Below, piece by piece: positions 1 through 8,670 of a stretch of 27,986 bases of DNA. How positions within the stretch are numbered: position 1 is the stretch's first letter; every line of letters begins with the position of its first letter. The DNA comes from a virus. The notes under the pieces were generated by a model. That model made no database searches. It was not told the origin of the DNA and worked only from the letters and a program-made list of their open reading frames with translations. The stretch spans positions 1-27,986 of IMG/VR virus record IMGVR_UViG_3300032093_000665; one strand, 5' to 3'. Made by a program: the position numbers and the translations under genes.

Positions 1-2
1 GC

Positions 3-1025
3 ATCCAGTTACTACGTAACCGCTTTGCGTTGCTTGCTATGGAAGCAGCAGAGAAATCTGTTCAGTCTCCAATTGTACTTCCTAACGATGTTCAGGAACT
101 ACAACTTGGCGGAGATGCTGTTATCCGTACAGCAAACCCAGCAGGTGTACGCCGTGTGGAACTAAACATTCCAGCAGGAGCATTCACCGAACAAGAAGTA
201 CTTAACCAAGAATTGCGTGTTGGCTCACGCTATCCAGAATCGCGTACTGGAAACATTGATGCCTCTATCGTCACTGGACAAGGCGTACAGGCACTTATGG
301 GTGCATTTGATACCCAAGTTAAGTCTGCTCAAGCAATCTTTGCAGCAGCACTACGCGATGTTATTAGCCTCTGCTTTGAGGCAGATGAAGTAATCTATCC
401 AGAAGAGAAGACCATTCGTGGTGTTGATTCTGGTTCACCTTACGAAATCACATACCGTCCAGGCAAAGACATTAAGGGCGACTACTCAGCCGATGTTCGC
501 TACGGAATGCTCGCTGGTCTTAACCCAGCACAGGGTCTTATTTTTATGCTACAGGCTTTGGGTGGCGGTCTTATCTCCAAGGATATGGCTATGCGTGAAC
601 TTCCATTCACAGTTAACGTCACACAAGAACTTGAAAAGATTGAAATTGAACAGATGCGTTCTTCGCTTCTTGGTTCACTAACAGCCTTCTCACAGGCTAT
701 TCCACAAATGGCAACTCAGGGACAAGATGCTTCAGAGGTGGTCCGTAAAATTGCTGCGGTTATCAAGGCTCGTCAAAAGGGTGTTGCATTAGAAGATGCT
801 ATTGAAGCCACATTCGCTCCGCAGCAACAAGTTCCTCCTGCTGGGGCACCACAAATGGTTGAGCAACCGTCCCCTGCTCCCGAAGGCGTTCCAGCAGGAG
901 GCGCTCCTACCGAACAAGGTGGAGCACCAATAGAAGCACCACAAGCAGCACCAGATATTCAAACAATCCTTTCTAGTCTTTCAGCATCAGGTGCTGCTAA
1001 CGCAAGAGCAGTAACCAGAGGATAA
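3..1025 (+). CDS. Portal protein, C-terminal part (5' end outside the window)
   Basis: The reading frame is open from the first complete codon at base 3, so the gene enters from the left and the true start is not visible. The visible part resembles the stem, crown and tail part of a phage portal, the dodecameric ring through which DNA enters and leaves the capsid. It has a mixed N-terminal part, a predicted helical stretch (about residues 85-120 of the visible part, around VQALMGAFDTQVKSAQ), a second helical region rich in Met and Gln, and a disordered Pro/Ala/Gln-rich tail of roughly 60 residues. It lies directly upstream of the other head genes, as a portal should. The terminase would be expected further left. 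Assignment is by position and general character; no catalytic motif exists to confirm it. Confidence 0.6.
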   Translation: MQLLRNRFALLAMEAAEKSVQSPIVLPNDVQELQLGGDAVIRTANPAGVRRVELNIPAGAFTEQEVLNQELRVGSRYPESRTGNIDASIVTGQGVQALMGAFDTQVKSAQAIFAAALRDVISLCFEADEVIYPEEKTIRGVDSGSPYEITYRPGKDIKGDYSADVRYGMLAGLNPAQGLIFMLQALGGGLISKDMAMRELPFTVNVTQELEKIEIEQMRSSLLGSLTAFSQAIPQMATQGQDASEVVRKIAAVIKARQKGVALEDAIEATFAPQQQVPPAGAPQMVEQPSPAPEGVPAGGAPTEQGGAPIEAPQAAPDIQTILSSLSASGAANARAVTRG

Positions 1026-1040
1026 TGAAGGCAGGGGACA

Positions 1041-1583
1041 ATGACAACGATTATAGGATTACAGTACGAAAAAGATTGCGTTATTGTTGCAGACAGTCAA
1101 ACTACAGATGACAGTGGAAAGATATTTTCACATCCTGACGTAAAGAAGATTGCTGAACGGGGACACTTTTTAATCGCTGGGTCAGGAGAAGTCCTGCCCT
1201 GTGATGTAGCACAACATATATGGGAACCTCCAGTTCCTGCTAAACAAGACAAAGAAGACCTTTATCATTTTATGATTGCAAAGGTAATGCCATCTCTCCG
1301 CAAGTGTTTATCATCAAATGGTTTTAACTTTGATGAACCGAAATCAGAGCAACGCTTTCAATTCTTGATTGCAGTCTGCGGAGAAATCTTTGATATTGAT
1401 GATGACCTATCTGTCAGCCGTAATGCCGATGGAGTCTACGCAACAGGCTCTGGCGCAGCGTATGCAATAGGTGCAATCCACGCGGGAGCAGATGCTTACG
1501 AAGCGATGGAGATAGCGGCTAAGGTGTCAGCATTTACTGCTGCTCCGTATTACTCAAAAGTACAATTTAAGCACACTAAGTAG
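1041..1583 (+). CDS. Proteasome beta/HslV-like Ntn hydrolase (candidate phage head protease)
   Basis: This is a 180-aa protein of the N-terminal-nucleophile hydrolase fold. Met1 is followed directly by Thr-Thr (MTTIIGLQYEKDCVIVADSQ). Removal of Met would therefore expose Thr1, the catalytic nucleophile of proteasome beta and HslV subunits, without a propeptide. In mature numbering Asp17 is conserved (VADSQTT, compare GDGQAT in HslV), Lys34/Lys35 in VKKI match the catalytic Lys33 after a two-residue insertion, LIAGSGE matches the Gly47 strand, and ATGSGAAYAIGA matches the AIGSGG segment with its active-site Ser. The length equals that of HslV. No HslU-type ATPase is seen nearby. Its place directly after the portal is where phages usually keep the prohead protease, so a capsid maturation role is inferred. 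A ribosome binding site (AGGGG) precedes the ATG. The fold is well supported; the role is not proven. Confidence 0.82.
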   Translation: MTTIIGLQYEKDCVIVADSQTTDDSGKIFSHPDVKKIAERGHFLIAGSGEVLPCDVAQHIWEPPVPAKQDKEDLYHFMIAKVMPSLRKCLSSNGFNFDEPKSEQRFQFLIAVCGEIFDIDDDLSVSRNADGVYATGSGAAYAIGAIHAGADAYEAMEIAAKVSAFTAAPYYSKVQFKHTK

Positions 1584-1593
1584 GGAGAAATAA

Positions 1594-2028
1594 ATGGCAG
1601 AAAATAGAGGCGGAATGCGTCCAACAGCACCGCAGAATAATCCTGCTAACATCTCAGCAACTGGTGGCAATGGACAATCTGGTACACAACCAGCACGCTA
1701 CATCTCAGGTATGGCTTACGGAGAGGGTCAGGCAACTATGCAACAGCAGCAGTCTGCACCTATGGCAGGTACAACACGTCGCGGTGCTGCTAAAGAAATG
1801 CCTATGGATATTCCTGGTATGCCAGCAATTACACCTCTTACAGCCCCTACAGAGCGTCCAGATGAACCAATTACAAGTGGTGTTGACTTTGGCCCTGGTG
1901 CAGGTTCTGAAGCACTTAACCTACCTCGTGAGCGTTCTCTTTCAGAGATTCTTGCATCAATGATTGATATGGACCCAACTGGAGAAGTTCAGGAACTATA
2001 CGATTTTGTTGCATCACGAGGTCTTTAA
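1594..2028 (+). CDS. Low-complexity hypothetical protein of the head module
   Basis: I do not recognise this 144-aa protein. The first two thirds are rich in Gly, Pro, Gln, Ala and Thr with no predicted hydrophobic core, and include a QQQQ run near residue 50. The last 35 residues (from about LPRERSLSEILASM) look like a short amphipathic helix. That pattern suits a disordered linker, a scaffold accessory or a substrate tail that is cleaved during maturation, but nothing proves it. It starts after a GGGAGAAA ribosome binding site, and its stop codon shares one base with the next start (TAATG), so it is probably translated together with the giant gene that follows. Confidence 0.6.
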   Translation: MAENRGGMRPTAPQNNPANISATGGNGQSGTQPARYISGMAYGEGQATMQQQQSAPMAGTTRRGAAKEMPMDIPGMPAITPLTAPTERPDEPITSGVDFGPGAGSEALNLPRERSLSEILASMIDMDPTGEVQELYDFVASRGL

Positions 2029-5000
2029 TGATTAAAAAACCATTAAATAAAATTGCAGAGTTATCTCCTGGTTTAGCAACCGCTTCAGCACAGGCAAATT
2101 TGTCAGCACAAGAAAAAGCAAATATGGCTGCTTTTGCCGAGTTAAGAAAGACTCACGACTACTTAACAACTTTGCCACAGAATGAGGCTTATCGTTCTTT
2201 TAATGCTCTTCCAGGAGAGTACCGCGATGCCTTGAACTATGTCTTTGACCCTAAATACCAAGAACAAGATAAAGGTTTTTTTGGAAACTTTATAGGTGGA
2301 GTAAAGTCTTCTCTTTGGTATTCTACATCTACCGTAATTGATTTTGGAAAACAAATCATTGGTATGGAAACTGGCCGAGATAAAAAAGTTTCTTTAGGTG
2401 ATGTAGGCTCTGCCATATCTATAACACCAATGATTGGGGCTATCAAGGGAACCTATGCTGGAGCACAAAAAAGCGGTGTAACAACTGCAGTTGGTAGCGC
2501 TTTAGAAACAGCACTACGTCCACAGATTAAAACAATTAAGCAACCATATACTGCACAGAAACTTGCCGAAATTGAAGGCGAAGGCACTCTTGGAACATAC
2601 GGTAAATTTATTTACGAAGGTTTCAAAGAACTTCTGCCTGGCGGTAGAGATGCTCTTCCAACAGACAATTCTAAAACTTGGAAGAAGTATTGGGAACAGG
2701 CTGCTGACCGAGAAAATGTATTTGACAGGATTGAAGTAGAAAAGGTTGATAAATCAACTACACCAGAAATGGCATTTCTTGGAAAAATTCTTGCCAAAAA
2801 AGGCAATTTCTTTGATTACTGGGAGGAAATCCTTGCCGACCCAGCAAAACTAGACATTGTTAATCGCTACTCATCTGGTAAACCAGAAGACCAAGAGATA
2901 GAAAAAGAACTTGGTAAGATTGTTGCCCAGTACTCTAATGCAAAAATCTCTCCAGGACGCGACCTTGCCCGTAACCTTTTCAATATGTTTCCATTTCAAG
3001 CAGAGAAAGCCCTAGCAGGCGATGATGCGTCACAGAAATTCTTTATTGAACTTTCTGATTCAGTTGGCACTACAGCGACAATCTCTCCATCTACCGTGAA
3101 GGGACCTATAGGCGGCGATGGAGTATCGCAAAAGTTATTTAGTGCAATCTCTGGAACAGTTGACACTGCAGTAACATTTCTTTTTGACCCAATTATTATT
3201 GGTGGCAAAGTAAAGCGTTCAACTGACGCAGCACGATTTGGTCTTATTAAGATGGGCGAAGACCCACGTAACCTTGAAAAGGCTTGGAAGAAGCGCACTG
3301 TTCGCAAATACTGGGACAATCTTGGCAACCTATTCCAGAAGTATCAGTCTGGCACAATAGCGCAAAAGGCAGATGTCCTTACTCGGATTACTGAGAGATA
3401 CCCTGAAATCAGTACAGACGTTGCACTCTATATGGCACCGAATATCAAAGATGCAGATACTGCACTTAAGTTCTTTGTAAGTGGTGACATTGTTAACGAT
3501 ATGATGCGCGGTAATGCTGGCATCCGTCGTACACCTTTAATCCCGCGCTACTCTGTGGCTCGTTCAATTAAAGACTGGACAAAGGATGCAGTTGGTAAGG
3601 GTATTGGAATCGAACGCTACCGCGTTGGAGAACTTCCAGAAAGTATCGCAGACATTGCAAAAGTCATTGAAGAGGGTCCGAATGTTTGGGCAGAAAAACT
3701 TGGCTTTATAGAAGACACTCGCGTCCTTGCAGGCCGCGCTGGTATATCAGAAAAATTTAAGGGCTTTGTCGCTAAAGATAGAAGCGTAGATGCAATCTTG
3801 GATAGAGCAATTTCTCGTCAACTTTCTATTGCCCCAAAACTTGACAGAATGATTTCTCTTGATGACGCTTCAAGTGCAGACCAGGTTTATCGTCTTGCTC
3901 GTACAGTAATTGACAAGCACAACGCTTCAGTATTTCGCATTGCCTGGATTGGTGCTACAGAGGGCGAACGCCTTCTTATGTACAAGGGCTTACTTAAGAC
4001 TATGGGCGTTGGTATGGGCTTTGACCTTACCGAAAATGGTCGTAAGTTCCTAGATAACATTGACGTAATGAGCAAAGAACTTTACTCAGTCAACCAGTCA
4101 GCACTTAACCTTGACGAGTTTACTCGCATCTTGCGTACTACTACAGCAGGTGAAATTACAGCACCTGAAGGTATTCGTAAGATTGTAGACCAGGTTACAG
4201 AAACAGCAGGTGCCGAGGGAATCGCTTCGCGCCTTGCAGCCTCTACTGGCGCAGAAATGCGCGAGATGATTGCAGACATCAAAGAAATTAAGGATGTTAA
4301 AAAGGGTCTTCTTGGTCGCAAAAAAGCAGGGGTTACTCCTGAAGAAGCGGCAACAATTGATTCTGTTGTTAAAGAACTTGATAAGTCGCTTGCAATTATG
4401 GGCGGGATGCTATACAAGACTAAGATGGCTAAGAAAGAAATTAAAGCCGTCCTTGAAGATGTACGCCCAGTAGAACTAGAAGTTTTTAATGCAGCAGAAC
4501 TAGATGGAGCACAGTACGCTGTGCGTGCCTATCAGTTATCAAACAAGCGCTATATGCCAAACCTTGTTGACCTTCGCCGTTTTGAACTTAAAGGAAACAT
4601 TTTCTCTTCTATCACTGGCAGAGTTGGTGAGTCAGTCATTTCGCAGAAGACTGTGGATGTCTGGTCATTTCTTAATCTTTACCCACGTCTAGGACTTCGT
4701 ACCTCTATTGAAGAAGTTGGTACATACGGACTTATCAATGGCCTTAAGGGTGTTTCAGAATATATTTCTGGACGCTTAATTTCTCAACAAATTCGTAAGG
4801 CAACACTCCCTGGTGGAAAGAAAACCATCATAGGAGAAAGAGAAGTAGAGTTTAGTCCACTAGGACTCGTCTCACGTCAAGTGTACAAGATTATGAAGAC
4901 TATGTACACACGTGAAGAACTTCTTAAGTTTGCAGATGACCCTGAGGCAATGGCTATTGCTGTAGGTAGGGCTGTCCTTAATGACAGATTTAAGCCAGAA

Positions 5001-7451
5001 TTTCTCCGCACAGCCAAAGGCGCACGTATTGCTGAATATGCAGAGGACTTTGTTCGTAATAATGGACAAGTTGTTACTGATGAAATCAATGGTGCTGCCA
5101 CCCGTGCTGAGTTCAAGTTAGATATTGGTGAGCAAACAGCAAACAGTCTGCGCCAGTATGGACCATCTCTTACAGAGAATCCTCAAATTCTTGAAATGAT
5201 TAAAGACCAGAAATTTCAATCAGTATTTTCACAGATTCGCTATGACCGTCCAGAGTATCTTCTCAACTGGTACCTTGACTTACAGAATACTGTTGGCAAA
5301 AAGAATATCTTTGGGCAGATTGTATTTACAAACATTGCTCGCAAAGAAGAAGATGTTATCGAAACCTTAGTAAAGTTTATTGAAGGCAAGGGAAATACAC
5401 TAGCCAAGCGATTTGCTCTATACAAGGCTCTTGGGCCAGAAGGCTTTGCTAAGCGTATCTATGTAGATTCAACTAACGCCCTTCGTGATTACTCTGGTCG
5501 CTTAAACCTTAAGTTGATTGAAGAAATTAAAGTTAGTGGTGGTATCTCTAGTTTTGACTTTTCTCAGTTGGCTAAGTACGAGGAAGGCTTTGATAAGCCT
5601 AAAATGGTCCTTGGCCGTGAACTTATTCCTTACCAAGCAGGTGAGGCACCACAACTTATTGACCGAGTAATGAAGAATGGCTACGCTTGGATTGGTCGCC
5701 AGATTGCGCTACTAGACCGTGAGCCCATTCTTTACGGAAACTATGTAATGTACCGTGAGCAGTTGCTTAAGCGTCAATCAAATCTTATCGAATCATTTAT
5801 CGGTGATGGAATTAGCCGTGAGGCAGCAGAACTTCTTGTAAAGAATCAGGTGCACGAAGAGGCTCTTACTCTAGCCCGTATGCGTACGCTGTCTTTCGTA
5901 GATAACTCAGACGTTCGAACAAACCTTGCGTTTAATATACGTAACTTTGGTCGCTACTATCGTGCTACAGAGGACTTCTGGCGTCGTGCTAGCCGTATCG
6001 CTAAGTACGAACCTATGGCCATCCAGCGTATTGCTATATTGAACCAAACTTTCCAGCATTCTGGATTCGTTCACAAAGATTCACGAGGTCAACTCTACTT
6101 TACCTATCCAGGTGATGACGTTCTTAGCGTTATTATGAATAATTCAGTGTTTCAACGACTCGGATTCCCAACATATAATCCACTACCAGTAAACTTTGGT
6201 GGATATGTAAAGATGCTAACACCATCTCTTGACCCAGAATCTGCAGCACCACGTATTGGTGGACCTTTAGTTAGCGTTCCTTTGATTATGCTGCAGAATC
6301 TTCCTATTGTGGGAGAGTGGATTAAAGATGTTGAGCCAATTCTTACTGGTGGTAGAAAAGACCAGGCATTTTGGCGTAAGGTTGCACCGATTAACATACA
6401 ACGTATGATTGATATTGTTGGCAGCAATGAACTTCTTACTGAACAGAAAGCATCTGCTGCAGTTCAGGCTATGCGTCTAGGTATCTCACTAGGCAAGGGT
6501 CCTAAAGAGGGTTCAGATGTTAACCCGTTCTTAGATTTTGTGATGAAGCAAGCAATGAACATTATGGTTATCCGCTTTGGTCTGGGCCTTATGGCACCTG
6601 CCTCTGTGCAAGTATTTGCCAACAAAGATGTTCCTAAGGAAATGATTAACGCTGGAGCCTTTAGTTGGGACTCAGAATTTATCAAACTACTTGAGACTTT
6701 TGCTGGTGACCCAGAGGCATACAGCAAGGCTTATATGCGTTTTGTACAGTTCTATCCAGATAAGGCTGTATATGCCGTATCAAAGACAGATACTGGCACT
6801 ATAGCATCCTTCCAGAAGACCCTAGAGGCGGCCGACTTTGTTCGTAATAACAAAGATTTAGTGCTTAACAATAAGCAAGCAGCAGCATTTTTTGTTCCTG
6901 TTAATGGAAAGAATGACTTGGCTGCATATTCTTACCTTAAGTCTGAAGGCTTTATTAAGAACAAGGATTTAGAAGACTTCCTTCGCCAGGCTTCAGTAGC
7001 ATCTGGAAAGCAGCAGTACACAGTTCGTAAAGAATTCTATGATGATGCAATCAGCAACTCCGATAGCGTTCAAGGTAGAAAAGACCTCCGCGACCAGTGG
7101 GCAATTGAAAAGAATGCTTTTATGAAGCAATACCCATTACTGGCTGCAGAACTTTATCCACCAGAGTCAGTTGTTGCTATGAAAAAAGAGGCACTTGATG
7201 ACTTACGCGATGTTGTTTACAATGGTAAATCACCAGACAAGGCTCTAGGTGAAATCTTTGCAACAATGATTTATAAGTATGACGAATACCAGGCTGGCGT
7301 TGATTCCATCCAGGGTTCCTCTCAGTCTGATGCAGACCGCAAGAGAATGATGAAGGACGATATACGCGAGTTCCTAAAGGTTACGGCAGGGGAAAACCCT
7401 AATGCTGTGTCTCTTTACTGGAGCCTATTTGATGGTTTGATTGGAGAATAG
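2028..7451 (+). CDS. Giant 1807-aa putative virion (internal or ejection) protein
   Basis: This is one uninterrupted 1807-codon frame, by far the largest gene in the window. No enzymatic motif is evident. The protein is rich in helices and charged residues, with scattered hydrophobic patches, for example AVTFLFDPIIIGGK near residues 380-395 and a longer one near residues 1498-1530 (MNIMVIRFGLGLMAPASVQV). It lies between the portal and scaffold/capsid genes, so a virion role is likely. Very long helical proteins in short-tailed phages are often packaged inside the head and ejected with the DNA to form a conduit across the envelope, as T7 gp14-16 do. That analogy is inference. A tape measure is unlikely because the gene is upstream of the capsid gene and no tail-tube genes are present. 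It starts on the TAATG of the preceding gene. Confidence 0.62.
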   Translation: MIKKPLNKIAELSPGLATASAQANLSAQEKANMAAFAELRKTHDYLTTLPQNEAYRSFNALPGEYRDALNYVFDPKYQEQDKGFFGNFIGGVKSSLWYSTSTVIDFGKQIIGMETGRDKKVSLGDVGSAISITPMIGAIKGTYAGAQKSGVTTAVGSALETALRPQIKTIKQPYTAQKLAEIEGEGTLGTYGKFIYEGFKELLPGGRDALPTDNSKTWKKYWEQAADRENVFDRIEVEKVDKSTTPEMAFLGKILAKKGNFFDYWEEILADPAKLDIVNRYSSGKPEDQEIEKELGKIVAQYSNAKISPGRDLARNLFNMFPFQAEKALAGDDASQKFFIELSDSVGTTATISPSTVKGPIGGDGVSQKLFSAISGTVDTAVTFLFDPIIIGGKVKRSTDAARFGLIKMGEDPRNLEKAWKKRTVRKYWDNLGNLFQKYQSGTIAQKADVLTRITERYPEISTDVALYMAPNIKDADTALKFFVSGDIVNDMMRGNAGIRRTPLIPRYSVARSIKDWTKDAVGKGIGIERYRVGELPESIADIAKVIEEGPNVWAEKLGFIEDTRVLAGRAGISEKFKGFVAKDRSVDAILDRAISRQLSIAPKLDRMISLDDASSADQVYRLARTVIDKHNASVFRIAWIGATEGERLLMYKGLLKTMGVGMGFDLTENGRKFLDNIDVMSKELYSVNQSALNLDEFTRILRTTTAGEITAPEGIRKIVDQVTETAGAEGIASRLAASTGAEMREMIADIKEIKDVKKGLLGRKKAGVTPEEAATIDSVVKELDKSLAIMGGMLYKTKMAKKEIKAVLEDVRPVELEVFNAAELDGAQYAVRAYQLSNKRYMPNLVDLRRFELKGNIFSSITGRVGESVISQKTVDVWSFLNLYPRLGLRTSIEEVGTYGLINGLKGVSEYISGRLISQQIRKATLPGGKKTIIGEREVEFSPLGLVSRQVYKIMKTMYTREELLKFADDPEAMAIAVGRAVLNDRFKPEFLRTAKGARIAEYAEDFVRNNGQVVTDEINGAATRAEFKLDIGEQTANSLRQYGPSLTENPQILEMIKDQKFQSVFSQIRYDRPEYLLNWYLDLQNTVGKKNIFGQIVFTNIARKEEDVIETLVKFIEGKGNTLAKRFALYKALGPEGFAKRIYVDSTNALRDYSGRLNLKLIEEIKVSGGISSFDFSQLAKYEEGFDKPKMVLGRELIPYQAGEAPQLIDRVMKNGYAWIGRQIALLDREPILYGNYVMYREQLLKRQSNLIESFIGDGISREAAELLVKNQVHEEALTLARMRTLSFVDNSDVRTNLAFNIRNFGRYYRATEDFWRRASRIAKYEPMAIQRIAILNQTFQHSGFVHKDSRGQLYFTYPGDDVLSVIMNNSVFQRLGFPTYNPLPVNFGGYVKMLTPSLDPESAAPRIGGPLVSVPLIMLQNLPIVGEWIKDVEPILTGGRKDQAFWRKVAPINIQRMIDIVGSNELLTEQKASAAVQAMRLGISLGKGPKEGSDVNPFLDFVMKQAMNIMVIRFGLGLMAPASVQVFANKDVPKEMINAGAFSWDSEFIKLLETFAGDPEAYSKAYMRFVQFYPDKAVYAVSKTDTGTIASFQKTLEAADFVRNNKDLVLNNKQAAAFFVPVNGKNDLAAYSYLKSEGFIKNKDLEDFLRQASVASGKQQYTVRKEFYDDAISNSDSVQGRKDLRDQWAIEKNAFMKQYPLLAAELYPPESVVAMKKEALDDLRDVVYNGKSPDKALGEIFATMIYKYDEYQAGVDSIQGSSQSDADRKRMMKDDIREFLKVTAGENPNAVSLYWSLFDGLIGE

Positions 7452-7452
7452 A

Positions 7453-8670
7453 ATGGCAGAGGACAAAGACAACGACGGCTTTAAGGTACCCACTAAAGCA
7501 GGAGAAGTAATTCCTAGTATTGTTCTTGATGCAGACGACAACGACCCTAAAGTTGGTAGCAAAGCAGCAGGAGCAATTGAAAACCCTGATGCTCCTAATG
7601 GCGACCCTGGGATTGAAGCAATCTCTGGCTATGCAATCTATGATGATAAGGGTGCGATTACATACTTAGATAACTCAACAGAGTTGGGTATTTATCTTAA
7701 CGGTCTTGGCGCAGCCAAGATTAAAAGCCTTAAGCAAAAGTATTCCGCTGCGGGACTTTATGATGGCCCAGTAAACGGAACACTTGGAACGTCAGACAGA
7801 CTTATTGGATTGGTTGCTAACGCCCTTACCTACCAGCAGATTGCTAAAACTACACTTAATCTTGATGGAGCAGTTACTCAGGCCATTAAAGTAGATGTTG
7901 ATACTGGCGCCGCAGGTACAGCAGGACGTACCAGCGGTTCTATAACAGCAAGACCAGCGGCTGCGGCTGAGATGCAAGACACATTTAGAACTATGCTAGG
8001 CGAGCCAGCACCTAAGAGTGCCGTAGATGCCTACTACAAGGAACTCAATGCTCTTGAATTATCACGGATTAGCAAGGCAAAGAACATCAAAGGTGTGGAT
8101 GTAACCACTAGAGGTGTAACTGAGCAAGAGCGTATTGACTTACTTAACAAGTATGTTAATCAATATGCCAGCATTCGCATCGCGGCAGCAGATGCAGGTG
8201 ACCCTGTAGCCCAAGTAAACCTAGGCAAGGGACAGTTTGGTATTGCTTACACAACCCTAAAGAATGCTTACTTTGAAAACGGTATTCCTATTTCGCAAGC
8301 AACCCTTAATAAGCAGGTATTAGAATCAGCATCTAACACTGACCGTCTTAAGGCTAATATGAACTTAATTAACCTACAGGCAAAGACTATTTTCCCAGCA
8401 CTTACTGACAAGATAGATGCTGGTTACACGGTAAAGCAGTTGCTTAGTCCATACCTTCAATCACGTGCAAACATCCTTGAAGAGGATGCAGACACTATTG
8501 ACATTAAGGAACTTAAAGATATAGCAAAAGACCCTAAGGGTCTAATGAATCTTTATGACTATGAAGTATCCCTGCGCCAAAATCCGAAGTGGCGCTTTAC
8601 TAAGAATGCTCAGGACTCGATGGCTAGAGTAGCCAGCAAGTTAGCCCAGACATTCGGTTTGGCAGGATAA
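7453..8670 (+). CDS. Putative virion protein, 405 aa, with a weak peptidoglycan-binding-like segment
   Basis: The ATG at 7453 is preferred because GGAG lies 6 bases upstream. An in-frame TTG at 7441 would overlap the end of the giant gene. The first 60 residues are acidic and probably disordered. Residues about 90-125 (LKQKYSAAGLYDGPVNGT, then a helix) resemble the Q-L-x-x-x-G-x-Y-x-G-x-x-G pattern of peptidoglycan-binding-1 domains, but the match is weak. The remainder is predicted mostly helical and ends with SKLAQTFGLAG. It sits between the giant protein and a second protein of similar size, and its stop shares a base with the next start. A role as an internal or ejected virion protein is inferred from position only. 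Confidence 0.55.
   Translation: MAEDKDNDGFKVPTKAGEVIPSIVLDADDNDPKVGSKAAGAIENPDAPNGDPGIEAISGYAIYDDKGAITYLDNSTELGIYLNGLGAAKIKSLKQKYSAAGLYDGPVNGTLGTSDRLIGLVANALTYQQIAKTTLNLDGAVTQAIKVDVDTGAAGTAGRTSGSITARPAAAAEMQDTFRTMLGEPAPKSAVDAYYKELNALELSRISKAKNIKGVDVTTRGVTEQERIDLLNKYVNQYASIRIAAADAGDPVAQVNLGKGQFGIAYTTLKNAYFENGIPISQATLNKQVLESASNTDRLKANMNLINLQAKTIFPALTDKIDAGYTVKQLLSPYLQSRANILEEDADTIDIKELKDIAKDPKGLMNLYDYEVSLRQNPKWRFTKNAQDSMARVASKLAQTFGLAG

Noticed and set aside
2028-7451. Tape-measure protein, because of its length
   Set aside because: It lies upstream of scaffold and capsid, no tail-tube or frameshifted tail chaperone genes are near, and it lacks the long regular coiled-coil and hydrophobic blocks typical of tape measures.
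7441-7452. TTG start at 7441 for the 405-aa protein
   Set aside because: The ATG at 7453 has GGAG at correct spacing; the TTG would lie inside the giant gene with no ribosome binding site.
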